Shown one piece after another: positions 1 through 8,571 of a stretch of 64,000 nucleotides of DNA. The notes beneath the pieces were generated by a model. It made no database searches and was not told the DNA's origin. It saw nothing but the letters and a program-made list of their open reading frames with translations. Made by a program: the position numbers and the translations under genes. The stretch is taken from contig CAVRKA010000005.1 in NCBI GenBank assembly GCA_963722175.1, forward strand, positions 73,222 to 137,221. The letters run 5' to 3'. How positions within the stretch are numbered: the first letter of the stretch is position 1; every line of letters begins with the position of its first letter. Origin of the DNA: WHSW01 sp963722175. Lineage in GTDB: Bacteria; Actinomycetota; Thermoleophilia; Solirubrobacterales; 70-9.

Positions 1-873
1 GAGGAGGGCCCGGCGTGGTCGCGCCAGACCTACCTCCGCGACGGCGTCTACACGGTCGGCGACCGGCCGCTGGCGACCGACTTCCGCCTCCGCTGGCTGC
101 TCCAGCTCGCCTCCGACCTCTGTGACGGCGAGCTCCGCAAGCTCCGCGTACTCGACCTCGGCTGCGAGGAGGGTCACTTCGCGGTCGAGTTCGCCCGCCA
201 CGGCGCCGCGGTCGTCGCCGTCGACGTGCGCGAAGAGCACCTGCGCCGCGCTCGCTTCCTCGCCGACGCGATCGGAGTCGAGCGCTTCGAGACCGTGCGC
301 GCCGACGTCCGCGATCTCGACCCGACGGCGATCGGCGAGTTCGACCTCGTCCTCTGCCTCGGCCTCCACTACCACCTCGATGCCCCCGACCTGTTCGAGT
401 TCTTCGCCAAGCTCGAGCGCCTGTGCCGCTGGGCGCTGGTCCTCTACGGCAACTTCAGCCTCAGCGATCGCGAGGTCATCGAGCACGACGGGCGCAGCTA
501 CCACGGCGCCCGCGTGTTCGAGCACGCCGAGGCGGCGTCGGAGGACGAGCGCCGGCGCCTGGGGCTCGCCTCGGCCGACAACCCACGCAGCTTCTGGCTC
601 ACCAAGGCGTCTCTGATCAACCTGCTCGCCGACTCGGGGTTCAGCTCGGTCGGCGAGCAACTCTTCCCCCGTGGCGAGGTCTGGCACGCCGACCGGGTGA
701 CGCTGTTGGCGCTGAAGGGCGCCGAGCCCGAGGTCGAGGGGATGCCCGGGGCCCGCGGAGCGCCACGGCCGCGCTGGCCCGAGCACGAGCGAGCCGCACG
801 CGAGCCGGCCTACACGCTCCGGGCGCGGTTGAAGGCGAAGCTCACCCGGACTAAACCGAGGGGCCGCCTCTGA
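1..873 (+). CDS. Class I SAM-dependent methyltransferase, 5' end outside window
   Basis: The frame is open at the left edge, so the start is missing; 290 residues remain. Motif I (LDLGCEEGHF, about residues 51-60) and the acidic end of the second strand (VVAVDV, about 71-76) form the SAM-binding site of a Rossmann-fold methyltransferase, and FDLVLCLGLHYHL (from about 114) is the usual post-II strand. The C-terminal 60 residues are basic and low in complexity. The substrate cannot be told from sequence. An N-terminal stretch with many aromatic and arginine residues before motif I resembles sugar or small-molecule methyltransferases, but this is only an impression. It runs toward the ABC permease gene (convergent, 64-base gap). 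Confidence 0.85.
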   Translation, partial: EEGPAWSRQTYLRDGVYTVGDRPLATDFRLRWLLQLASDLCDGELRKLRVLDLGCEEGHFAVEFARHGAAVVAVDVREEHLRRARFLADAIGVERFETVRADVRDLDPTAIGEFDLVLCLGLHYHLDAPDLFEFFAKLERLCRWALVLYGNFSLSDREVIEHDGRSYHGARVFEHAEAASEDERRRLGLASADNPRSFWLTKASLINLLADSGFSSVGEQLFPRGEVWHADRVTLLALKGAEPEVEGMPGARGAPRPRWPEHERAAREPAYTLRARLKAKLTRTKPRGRL

Positions 874-937
874 TCCCATCGAGTGGAGGATTGAGCCGCT
901 ATTACCAGCTCAACCCCGCACTCGATTACCAACGCGG

Positions 938-1711
938 CTAGTCGCGCCAGGGGGTCCAGCGGAAGTAGCGGATCGAGAGGACGAGGCCGAGCACGCCCCA
1001 CGCCGCGACGATGCCCAGGTCGGCCCACTCGAAGCCGCCCCCGGTCGTCGCCGGGTTCCAGGAGGCGAAGAAGGCCTCGAAGAAATGCCGGATCGGGAAG
1101 ATCTCCGAGATCCGGAGCACCGAGTCGGGCACCTCAGTCTCTGGAATCAGGACTCCCGACAGGAAGTAGAGCGGGAAGATGATGACGTTGGTGACCGCCG
1201 GCGCAGCGTCCTCCGACGGGATGATCGCCGTGAGGGCGACCCCGAGCGCGCAGAAGCTCGCGGCGCCGACCGCCAAGGTGACGAGGATGGCCGGCACGTG
1301 CTCCCAGGGAATGTCGACGCCGTAGAGGAGCCGCCCGATCCCGGGGACGACGATCAGCATCAACAGCGAGATCACGATCGCGTTGCCGATCCGCCCCGCA
1401 AAGAAGATCCACGACGGCATCGGCGTGCCCCGGCCTCGCTTGAGGATCCCGTTCTCCCGCTCGCCCGTCAGCCTGATCGCGACGCTCTGCATGGTCGCCG
1501 AGACGATCGCCAGCGTCAGAATCGCCGGGACGTAGTAGGTGGTCGTCGCGAGGTTGCCGAGCTCCTCCAGCGTGTCGTCGCCGAAGATGAGCTCGAAGAT
1601 GAGGAGGAACATCAACGGGAACGCGACCGTGAAGAAGACCGCCGCCGGGTTGCGCCAGAAGGTCTTCTGGTCGTAGCGGAACTGATGGATGGCCAGCGCC
1701 GCCCCGGTCAT
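938..1711 (-). CDS. ABC-2 type transporter permease
   Basis: This 257-residue integral membrane protein belongs to the ABC-2 permease family of drug and polysaccharide exporters. About six hydrophobic segments are visible. The first (AVFFTVAFPLMFLLIFELIF) follows a cytoplasmic amphipathic start, and a late loop carries the family's FPLYFLSGVLIPE signature before the last helices. Its ATG overlaps the stop codon of the upstream ATPase gene by four bases (ATGA), so the two are translationally coupled and form one exporter. The substrate is unknown; DrrB-like antibiotic or lipid export is the usual role of this architecture. Confidence 0.9.
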   Translation of the reverse strand: MTGAALAIHQFRYDQKTFWRNPAAVFFTVAFPLMFLLIFELIFGDDTLEELGNLATTTYYVPAILTLAIVSATMQSVAIRLTGERENGILKRGRGTPMPSWIFFAGRIGNAIVISLLMLIVVPGIGRLLYGVDIPWEHVPAILVTLAVGAASFCALGVALTAIIPSEDAAPAVTNVIIFPLYFLSGVLIPETEVPDSVLRISEIFPIRHFFEAFFASWNPATTGGGFEWADLGIVAAWGVLGLVLSIRYFRWTPWRD

Positions 1712-2613
1712 TCACTCACCCGGTCGGTCAGCTCGAGATAGATCTCCTCGAGGCTGGGCGTGCCGACGGTGAGGCCCGTGAGCTCGTGGCCCTCGCGCGT
1801 CGCCCAGGCCGTCAGCTCGCCCAGCGCCTTCACCGGCTCGGTCGTGCGGGCGACCAGGAAGCGCCCGTCGCGGACCGCGCTCGCGCCCGCCAGCGGCACC
1901 GCGGCGGGATCGATGCCGTCGGCGATGAAGCGGATCTCGGTGGTCGACGCTTCCCGGCCGAGCTTGTTCGGCGGGCCCTCGGCGACGATCCGCCCGCCGA
2001 CGATGATCGCGACACGGTCGGCCAGCACCTGGGCCTCGTCCATGTAGTGGGTGGTCAGGAAAGTGGTCTTGCCCAGCTCCTGAAGGCCCGCGATCACATC
2101 CCACATCTGGCGGCGGGCCGAGGGGTCGAAGCCTGTGGTCGGCTCGTCGAGGAAGAGCAGGTCGGGATCGCCGATCAGCGCGACCGCGACGTCCAGGCGG
2201 CGCAGCTGGCCCCCGGACAGCGTGCCGGCGCGACTGTGCGCCTTGGCATCGAGGCCGACGTGGGCGATCGTTTCGTCGATCGACGACGGCTCGCTGTAGT
2301 AGCCGGCGTAGAGCGCGAGCGTCTCGCGCACGGTGAGCTCCGGGCGCATCCGGCATTGCTGCAGGACGATCCCGACCCGCTCGCGCCAGGCGCGGGTGGG
2401 CGCGCCGGGGTCGATCCCGAGCACGCTGATGTCGCCGCCACTGCGCTCGCGGTAGCCCTCCAGCATCTCGACGGTGGTCGTCTTGCCGGCGCCGTTCGGG
2501 CCGAGGAAGGCGAAGATCTCGCCCTCGGCAACCTCGAGGTCGATGCCGCGCACCGCGTCGACGTCCCCGTACGCCTTGCGGAGCCCGGACGCGTGGATCA
2601 CAGGCGCCGGCAT
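1708..2613 (-). CDS. ABC transporter ATP-binding protein, DrrA-like
   Basis: A 301-residue nucleotide-binding subunit that powers the coupled ABC-2 permease. Walker A is GPNGAGKTTT near residue 38, the signature is LSGGQLRRLDVA, and Walker B is LLFLDEPTTGFDP; the H-loop is TTHYMDEA. The C-terminal 80 residues after the ATPase core are the extension seen in DrrA/CcmA-type exporters and probably contact the permease. The start is an ATG 35 bases past the stop of the FkbM gene, and that gap holds a perfect inverted repeat that may end or attenuate upstream transcription. Confidence 0.92.
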   Translation of the reverse strand: MPAPVIHASGLRKAYGDVDAVRGIDLEVAEGEIFAFLGPNGAGKTTTVEMLEGYRERSGGDISVLGIDPGAPTRAWRERVGIVLQQCRMRPELTVRETLALYAGYYSEPSSIDETIAHVGLDAKAHSRAGTLSGGQLRRLDVAVALIGDPDLLFLDEPTTGFDPSARRQMWDVIAGLQELGKTTFLTTHYMDEAQVLADRVAIIVGGRIVAEGPPNKLGREASTTEIRFIADGIDPAAVPLAGASAVRDGRFLVARTTEPVKALGELTAWATREGHELTGLTVGTPSLEEIYLELTDRVSE

Positions 2614-2625
2614 GGGCGCGTGATG

Positions 2626-2651
2626 CTAGTGGTCGTGGACGGGACCACTAG
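2626..2651 (-). terminator. Perfect 9-bp inverted repeat between FkbM and ABC genes
   Basis: CTAGTGGTC at 2626-2634 pairs perfectly with GACCACTAG at 2643-2651 across an 8-base loop. It overlaps the stop codon of the FkbM methyltransferase gene and ends 13 bases before the ATPase start. No T-run follows, so it may be a weak or Rho-assisted terminator, an attenuator, or a dyad binding site for a regulator. Confidence 0.4.
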
Positions 2652-3568
2652 TCGGCGAGCCCGGCAACCCCGGGGCTGCCGGTCGCCGCGGCGCGCAGCT
2701 CGGCGCGGGCTTCGAGCGTGCGTCCGATGAAGCGCTCCGCAAGGTCGGCCTGGGTCAAGGCGTAGTCGCGGCACGCCGGTTCGAGCGCGCCGGCGTCCCC
2801 CGCACCCCCGACCCGCCCCCTCCCATCGATCGCCATCAGCACGTAGCCTCGCGATCCAAGGAGCTCGAGCAACTCCTGCGCGCGCCGGCGCCGAAAGCTC
2901 TCGACCTCGGTCCGGCCGTCGCCGACCGGCAGGATCTCGCAGAGGATCAACGGCCGGTCGCGCTCGATCGTTCGAATCAAGCCGCGAATCGCCTCGAGCT
3001 CGCCGCCCTCGAGGTCGAGCTTCAGGATCGCGACCCGCTCGATGTTGGCCGCCTCGAGCGCAGCGTCGCCCTCGACCATCGGCACCACGACATGGCCGCG
3101 CGCTCCGCGCTCCGCACGGAAGGACTCGAGCACGGTTGCACCCTCGTCGGGCTCGGCCGCACGCAGCAGGCTCACCGGGCCGCTCCTGTCCCCGAGCGCC
3201 GCCGCGATCACGGCGCCGGGCGAGCCATTGGCCGCAACCAGTCGGCGGACGTATTCGGCCGCTCGAATCTGCGGCTCGAATCCCACGTAACGACGCCCCG
3301 GCTCCAGCACGAGGAGCTTGACCAGGGTCTCGCCGGTGTGAGCTCCACCATCGATGAATGCCCCGGGATACATCGCCAGTCCGGCCGCGATCGCCGGAAG
3401 CAGATGGGGTTCGGTGACATCCGTGTGGCGCAGGCCGAGCTCGCCGGTCACCGGCACCACCACGCGCCTGCCACATAGATCGATGCGCAGCTCGAGGTCC
3501 AGCTTCGAGAACCGGCGTCTTGCGAGCTGGGCCAGCAGTGCCCGCCGCGCTCGATCGGCGCCGATCAA
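2648..3568 (-). CDS. FkbM family methyltransferase
   Basis: A 306-residue SAM-dependent methyltransferase of the FkbM family (O-methylation of glycans, polyketides or lipids). Motif I is FIDGGAHTGETLV around residue 90, and the family hallmark ILKLDLEGGELEAIRG follows near residue 200. The inferred start is a TTG that overlaps the rapZ stop (TTGA) with GGAG just upstream, which makes it the third member of a uvrC-rapZ-FkbM transcription unit. In many Gram-positive genomes yvcK and whiA follow rapZ; this gene sits in their place. The substrate is unknown. Confidence 0.85.
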   Translation of the reverse strand: MIGADRARRALLAQLARRRFSKLDLELRIDLCGRRVVVPVTGELGLRHTDVTEPHLLPAIAAGLAMYPGAFIDGGAHTGETLVKLLVLEPGRRYVGFEPQIRAAEYVRRLVAANGSPGAVIAAALGDRSGPVSLLRAAEPDEGATVLESFRAERGARGHVVVPMVEGDAALEAANIERVAILKLDLEGGELEAIRGLIRTIERDRPLILCEILPVGDGRTEVESFRRRRAQELLELLGSRGYVLMAIDGRGRVGGAGDAGALEPACRDYALTQADLAERFIGRTLEARAELRAAATGSPGVAGLAD

Positions 3569-4467
3569 CCGAGCTCCACGTCGCGGTGGACGACCCGCGG
3601 AACGACGTCGTCGCGGGACGCGACGTGGCGGGCGATCCGCTCGGCGACGGTGACCGAGCGGTGGCGCCCGCCGGTGCAGCCGATCGCGATCGTCAGGTGG
3701 GTCTTGCCCTCGGCGACGTAGGCGGGGAGCAGGAAGTCGAGCAGCGGCAGCAACCGCCGGTAGTACTCGCTCGCCAGCTCGCCCGCCTCGACGTGCTCGA
3801 CGACCGCGGCGTCGCGGCCGGTCAGCGGTCTCAGGTCCTCGCGGTAGTGGGGATTGGGCAGGAAGCGCACGTCGAGGACCATGTCCGCGTCGCGCGGCGG
3901 CCCGTTCTTGAACCCGAAGGTGAGCAGCGTCAGCGCGAGCTTCGCGCTCGAGCCGGGCGCCAGCAGGTCGGTGGCGATCTTGCGACGCAGCATCGCGCCG
4001 GTGAGGCCGGTCGAGTCGACGACGACGTCGGCCCGCTCCCGCAGCGCCCCGAGCACCGCGCGCTCGGCCTGGATGCCCTCGAGGATGCGGCCGTCGGGCG
4101 CCATCGGGTGACGGCGGCGGGTCTCCTTGAACCGGTTGACGAGCGTCTCGTCGCTCGCCTCGAGAAAGACGAGGACCGGCGCGAGGCCCTCGGACCGCAG
4201 CTCGTCGAGGACCGCGAGCAGGTCGTCGAAGTACTCGCCGCCGCGCACGTCGGTGACCACCGCGGCGCGGCGGACCGAGCTCTGACCGCGCGCGAACAGC
4301 TCCCCGAGCGAGGCGATCAGCCGCGGCGGCAGGTTGTCGACGCAGAAGTAGCCGGAGTCCTCGAAGGCGGCGATCGCCTCGGACTTGCCGGCGCCCGAGT
4401 AGCCGGTGATCACGAACAGCTCGACCTCGTCGCCGAACAGGTGCCCGCCGCGGTCCAAGCCGCTCAT
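3565..4467 (-). CDS. rapZ: RapZ/YvcJ family nucleotide-binding protein
   Basis: A 300-residue member of the RapZ (RNase adapter / YvcJ) family. The Walker A motif GYSGAGKSEAI lies at about residues 21-31, followed by GYFCVDNLPPRLI, and the conserved C-terminal domain ends with AIGCTGGRHRSVTVAERI. In enterobacteria RapZ guides RNase E to the GlmZ small RNA. In actinobacteria the protein hydrolyses nucleotides and its partner is less clear, so the name is by family only. It overlaps uvrC (ATGA) upstream and the FkbM gene downstream. uvrC-rapZ is a typical actinobacterial gene pair. Confidence 0.93.
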   Translation of the reverse strand: MSGLDRGGHLFGDEVELFVITGYSGAGKSEAIAAFEDSGYFCVDNLPPRLIASLGELFARGQSSVRRAAVVTDVRGGEYFDDLLAVLDELRSEGLAPVLVFLEASDETLVNRFKETRRRHPMAPDGRILEGIQAERAVLGALRERADVVVDSTGLTGAMLRRKIATDLLAPGSSAKLALTLLTFGFKNGPPRDADMVLDVRFLPNPHYREDLRPLTGRDAAVVEHVEAGELASEYYRRLLPLLDFLLPAYVAEGKTHLTIAIGCTGGRHRSVTVAERIARHVASRDDVVPRVVHRDVELG

Positions 4468-6332
4468 CCGGCCCGGTTGAGCTGGTAGTGGATCTCGCGG
4501 GCGAGCTTGCCGGGGATCCCAGGCACCGCCTCGAGCTCCTCGCGCGAGGCCGCGACCAGGCGCTCGGGCGAACCGAAATGCTCGAGCAGCGCCCGCTTGC
4601 GCTTCGGGCCGACGCCGCGGAGCTCGTCGAGCAGCGAGCCGGTCATCGCCTTGCCGCGCCGGCTGCGGTGGTGGTCGAGCGCGAACCGGTGGGCCTCGTC
4701 GCGGACCCGCTGCAGCAGCTGCAGGCCCTCGGAATCGGGCGGGATCTCGAGCGGCTCGGAGCGGCCCGGCACGTAGACCTGCTCGAGCCGCTTCGCGAGC
4801 CCGATCACCGCCGTGCCGCGCTCGACGAGCGGCGCGAGGACCTTCATCCCCGACGACAGCTGGCCCTTGCCGCCGTCGATCACGATCAGGTCCGGCACCG
4901 AGGCGAAGCTCTCGTCGCGCTCGGCGTCGTGCGGAGAGCGATCGGACTGCTCGAGCAGCTGCGAGACCCGGCGCGAGAGCACCTCCTCCATCGACGCGAA
5001 GTCGTCGGGACCCAACCCCCGGTCCCCGCGAATGCGAAACCGGCGGTAGTCGGCCTTGCGGGGCGCACCGCCCTGGAAGACGACCATCGAGGCAACGGTG
5101 TGCTCGCCGCCGATGTTGGAGATGTCGTAGCCCTCGATCCGGACCGGGAGCGCGTCGAGGCGGAGCGCGTCCTGCAGCGACGAAAGCGCATCGACGCGCT
5201 GGGAGCGGCGGCGCTCCTGGCGCAGCTTGTCCTGGGCGAGCGCGAGGGTCGCGTTGCGCTCGGCGAGCTCGCGCAGGCGACGCTTCGAGCCGCGCTCGGC
5301 GACCCTGACCTCGACCGGACCGCCACGCTGCGAGGAGAGCGCTTCGGCGAGCAGCGACGCCCGTTCGCGCAGCGCCGGGCCGGCGACGATCAGCCGCGGG
5401 ATCGAGGGGGCCGCCGAGTAGTACTGGGCGAGGAACTCCTCGGTCACCTCGGCCTCGTCCGCCTCGGACTCGTTCGCGAGGTAGAAGCTGTGGCGCTCGG
5501 CGAGCGCGCCGTCGCGGACCTGGAAGACCTGGGCGTTGGCCTCCACGCCCTCGATCGCGACCGCGACCAGGTCGGCGGAGTCGAGCTGCTCGTCGGCGAC
5601 CGAGCGCCGCTCCATCAGCGAGCGCACCGCCTCGAGCCGGTCGCGGAGGACCGCGGCGCGCTCGAACTCCTCCTCGGCGGCGGCCTCCGCCATCTTCCGC
5701 TCGAGGTCGCGCTCGACGTCACGGTAGCGGCCGGAGAGGAAGTCGACGATCGCGTCGATCCCGCGCCGGTACTCGTCGCGGTCGACGTAACCGACGCAGG
5801 GCGCCCCGCAGCGCTTGATGTAGTAGTCGAGGCAGGGGACGCCCGAGCGGCGCCCGGGCTCCGGTCCCTCGCAGGTGCGGTACTGGAACAGCCGCCCGAG
5901 CAGGTCGAGCGTCTCGCGGACCCGCTTCGCCGACGAGTAGGGCCCGAAGTAGATCCGCGACGAGCGGTGGCGCTCGCGGGTGAAGTAGGCGCGCGGGAAC
6001 TCCTCGTCGAGGCTGATCCCGATGTACGGATAGGACTTGTCGTCGCGCAGGCGGATGTTGAACCGAGGCCGATGGCGCTTGATGAACTGCTGCTCGGCGA
6101 GCAACGCCTCGGCCTCCGTCTCGGTGACCAGGAAGTCGATCGCGGCGATCTGGTCCACGAAGCCGTAGCTGCCACGTGAGGTCTTGCCCGAGAAGTGGCC
6201 CGCGACCCGCTTGCGGATCGAGGTCGCCTTGCCCACGTACATGACCTTGCCCTCAGCGTCGGAGAACAGGTAGACGCCCGGCTGGTCCGGGAGCTTGCGG
6301 CGCTGCTCGTCGATGTCGGCCATCGCCGTCAA
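4464..6332 (-). CDS. uvrC: Excinuclease ABC subunit C
   Basis: The 622-residue UvrC makes the 3' and 5' incisions in nucleotide excision repair after UvrAB load onto damage. The N-terminal GIY-YIG nuclease starts with PGVYLFSDAEGKVMYVGKA (residues about 19-37). A UVR motif region (EEEFERAAVLRDRLEAV) lies near 215-231, the RNase H-like nuclease in the middle contains GYDISNIGG and VIDGGKGQL, and two helix-hairpin-helix motifs (LRGVGPKRKRALL, VPGIPGKLAREI) close the protein. Length fits the family. The first ATG is used here; a second ATG three codons downstream is also possible. It heads the uvrC-rapZ-FkbM operon. Confidence 0.97.
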   Translation of the reverse strand: MTAMADIDEQRRKLPDQPGVYLFSDAEGKVMYVGKATSIRKRVAGHFSGKTSRGSYGFVDQIAAIDFLVTETEAEALLAEQQFIKRHRPRFNIRLRDDKSYPYIGISLDEEFPRAYFTRERHRSSRIYFGPYSSAKRVRETLDLLGRLFQYRTCEGPEPGRRSGVPCLDYYIKRCGAPCVGYVDRDEYRRGIDAIVDFLSGRYRDVERDLERKMAEAAAEEEFERAAVLRDRLEAVRSLMERRSVADEQLDSADLVAVAIEGVEANAQVFQVRDGALAERHSFYLANESEADEAEVTEEFLAQYYSAAPSIPRLIVAGPALRERASLLAEALSSQRGGPVEVRVAERGSKRRLRELAERNATLALAQDKLRQERRRSQRVDALSSLQDALRLDALPVRIEGYDISNIGGEHTVASMVVFQGGAPRKADYRRFRIRGDRGLGPDDFASMEEVLSRRVSQLLEQSDRSPHDAERDESFASVPDLIVIDGGKGQLSSGMKVLAPLVERGTAVIGLAKRLEQVYVPGRSEPLEIPPDSEGLQLLQRVRDEAHRFALDHHRSRRGKAMTGSLLDELRGVGPKRKRALLEHFGSPERLVAASREELEAVPGIPGKLAREIHYQLNRAG

Positions 6333-6422
6333 AGATAGGCCAGCGCCCAGCGGGCGCCGAAACCCCTTGCATTAGCGGAAATCGAGTGTGGGGTCGGCGC
6401 CAAACCTCGTCTCGGGGGTCCC

Positions 6423-7201
6423 ATTTCGGGTCGGATCAGCACCCACATCCGCGACAACCTGCTCGGCCTCATCGCGATCTACCTCGCGCTGGGCGGGATC
6501 GGGGTCGCCAGCCACGGCGCGCCGAACTCGATCGACTCCGCCGACATCATCAACGGCGAGGTGAAGACGGCCGACATCGCGCCCCAACAGGTGAGGACGG
6601 GCGACGTCGCGCGCGACACCGGGCCGAACGCGCTCACCGGCACCAACATCGCCGCGGACACGATCACCGACGCCGATATCGCGGCCGCAGCGCAGTTCAA
6701 TGGCGCCGCTGCGGGCGGCGATCTGCAGGACAGCTACCCGGCCCCCACCCTGGCCCCGGGCGCGGTCAGCGGCGGGGCAGGAGGTGAGGTCGCCGACGAC
6801 ACGATCACCGGCGCCGACGTGGACGAGTCGACCCTGAGCGGCACCCCGCCAACCGGGACGGCCGGCGGTGACCTGGCCGGCAGTTACCCGAACCCGACGA
6901 TCGCGGCCGGCGCGGTCGGTTCGGCGGCCGTCGGCGACGGCTCGCTGACCGCGGCAGACCTCGGGACCGGCTCGGTCGCATCTGACGAGGTGGCTTCGAA
7001 CTCGCTGACCGCCGCCGATGTCGCGGACACCTCGTCGCTAACCGGGGCTGGCAGGAATCGCTCGCGATGCAGGCGCTCACCGGCGTCCTCCCGGCGGGAT
7101 CACATCTTTTCGAGTTCAACTGCCACGACCAGGACACCAGCGACTACAACAGCGACATCGACGACGCCTGCATCTCGGCGATCGTGATCGGCTCGGGCTG
7201 A
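6423..7201 (+). pseudogene. Frameshifted secreted/membrane-anchored repeat protein
   Basis: The frame that opens at ATT 6423 begins SGRISTHIRDNLLGLIAIY, then LALGGIGVASHG, a signal or anchor segment typical of abundant Thermoleophilia proteins. It continues with degenerate repeats such as GGDLQDSYPAPTLAPGAV and GGDLAGSYPNPTIAAGAV, interleaved with D-I/V-A and T-A-A-D-V motifs, as in parallel-beta surface proteins. No ATG, GTG or TTG precedes the hydrophobic segment; ATT is the only codon at the expected place. After about 7030 the frame loses sense, while the next frame reads LFEFNCHDQDTSDYNSD and ISAIVIGSG before a stop at 7199-7201, the usual end of this family. The gene therefore carries a frameshift near 7030-7045, from mutation or a sequencing error. 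Function unknown. Confidence 0.6.
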
Positions 7202-7243
7202 CGACCCTTAGGCTGCACCGGTCCCCGACCGCAGGAGCAGCCG

Positions 7244-8074
7244 ATGACCACCACGACGATCCCCTCGCCCCCCGAGCTGGAGACCCTCTCGATCGAGATC
7301 GACGGCGAGATCGGCACCCTGACGCTCGATCGCCCGGACTCGCTGAACGCGATGAGCCCGGAGATGATCTTCGAGCTCACGGTCGCGTCCGGATGGCTCG
7401 CCGACCAGGCGCCGCTGCGCGGCCTGATCGTCACCGGCGCCGGCGAGCGCGCGTTCTCCTCCGGCGGCGACGTGAACTGGTTCAAGGGCGGCGTCGACGA
7501 TCCCGAGATGGACCTGCCGTCCAACGTGCGCCGCGGCGCCGAGGTGCTGCACCAGGCGATCGTCGACTTCCGCCGCATCCCCTATCCAGTGATCGGCGCG
7601 GTCAACGGGGTCGCCGCCGGCGCGGGGTTCTCGCTGGCGCTGATGTGCGACATCCGGATCGCCTCGGCCGATGCCGCCTTCGTCTGCGCTTACGGGCGGA
7701 TCGGGGCCTCGCCGGACGGCGGGATGACCTACTTCCTGCCCCGGGTCGTCGGTCCGGCGAAGGCGCTCGAGCTGCTGCTCAACGACCCGCTGCTGTCGGC
7801 CGACGACGCGCTCGAGCTGGGGATCGTCTCCAAGGTCGTGCCCGCGGACGACCTGATCGCCGAAGCGCGGGCGAAGGCCGAGAAGCTGGCCGCAAAGGCC
7901 CCGCACTACGTGCGGATGGCGAAGCTGCTGATCGGCGAGAGCCTGGACAACTCGCTCACCGAGCATCTGCAGGTCGAGCGCCACGGAATCGCCGACTCGA
8001 TGGGCACCGAGGACCTGCGCGAGGGCGTGACCGCGTTCTTCGAGGGCCGCGAGGCCACGTTCACCGGACGCTAG
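7244..8074 (+). CDS. Enoyl-CoA hydratase/isomerase (crotonase) family protein
   Basis: A 276-residue crotonase-fold protein acting on acyl-CoA thioesters. The oxyanion-hole segments are RAFSSGGDV (about residues 68-76) and GVAAGAGFSLALMCDIRIAS (about 122-141), followed by IGASPDGGMTYFLPRVVG. The Glu found in many true hydratases in the GG-C-E-L position is Phe here (AGFSLA), and the SPDGG stretch resembles PaaG-type isomerases. An isomerase is therefore more likely than a classical hydratase. It stands alone, 46 bases before the cupredoxin lipoprotein gene. Confidence 0.85.
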   Translation: MTTTTIPSPPELETLSIEIDGEIGTLTLDRPDSLNAMSPEMIFELTVASGWLADQAPLRGLIVTGAGERAFSSGGDVNWFKGGVDDPEMDLPSNVRRGAEVLHQAIVDFRRIPYPVIGAVNGVAAGAGFSLALMCDIRIASADAAFVCAYGRIGASPDGGMTYFLPRVVGPAKALELLLNDPLLSADDALELGIVSKVVPADDLIAEARAKAEKLAAKAPHYVRMAKLLIGESLDNSLTEHLQVERHGIADSMGTEDLREGVTAFFEGREATFTGR

Positions 8075-8119
8075 CCCTCGCGTAGAGTGACGATGGACTC
8101 CGAGCGAAAGGTTTCGAGG

Positions 8120-8548
8120 ATGCGCAAGCTTGCACTGGTGATCTCCGTTCTGGCCCTTGCCGCCGTCGGCCTCGCCGCCTGTGGCGGCGACGACGAGACG
8201 ACCAGCGCCTCCGAGACGACGACGCCCACCGCGGCCGACACCGGCGGGACGGGCGGCACCGGCGGCACGATCGCCGTCGAGGCCGACCCCGACGGCGCGC
8301 TCGCCTACACCGAGACCGAGCTCACGGCCTCGGCCGGCAGCAACACGATCGACTTCAACAATCCCGCCGGGCTCGAGCACGACGTCAGGATCGAGGACGC
8401 GGACGGCAACGACATCGGCGGGACCGACACGGTCAGCGGCGGCACGACCACGGGGACCGTCGAGCTCGAGCCGGGGACCTACACGTACTTCTGCTCGGTC
8501 GACGGCCACGCCGACGCCGGCATGGAAGGCACGCTGACGGTCAACTGA
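8120..8548 (+). CDS. Cupredoxin-domain lipoprotein
   Basis: The ATG at 8120 follows a purine-rich stretch and gives a lipoprotein signal, MRKLALVISVLALAAVGL, then the lipobox LAAC with the lipidated Cys near residue 23. A Thr/Gly-rich linker (about 30 residues) leads to a plastocyanin-like domain. Its type-1 copper ligands are visible: His in GLEHDV, then Cys, His and Met in YFCSVDGHADAGM. The mature protein of about 120 residues would sit on the outer face of the membrane and carry copper for electron transfer. An ATG 33 bases upstream is in frame but would spoil the signal peptide. Confidence 0.85.
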   Translation: MRKLALVISVLALAAVGLAACGGDDETTSASETTTPTAADTGGTGGTGGTIAVEADPDGALAYTETELTASAGSNTIDFNNPAGLEHDVRIEDADGNDIGGTDTVSGGTTTGTVELEPGTYTYFCSVDGHADAGMEGTLTVN

Positions 8549-8571
8549 ACGCGGTCGGCGCGGGCCGCGTC

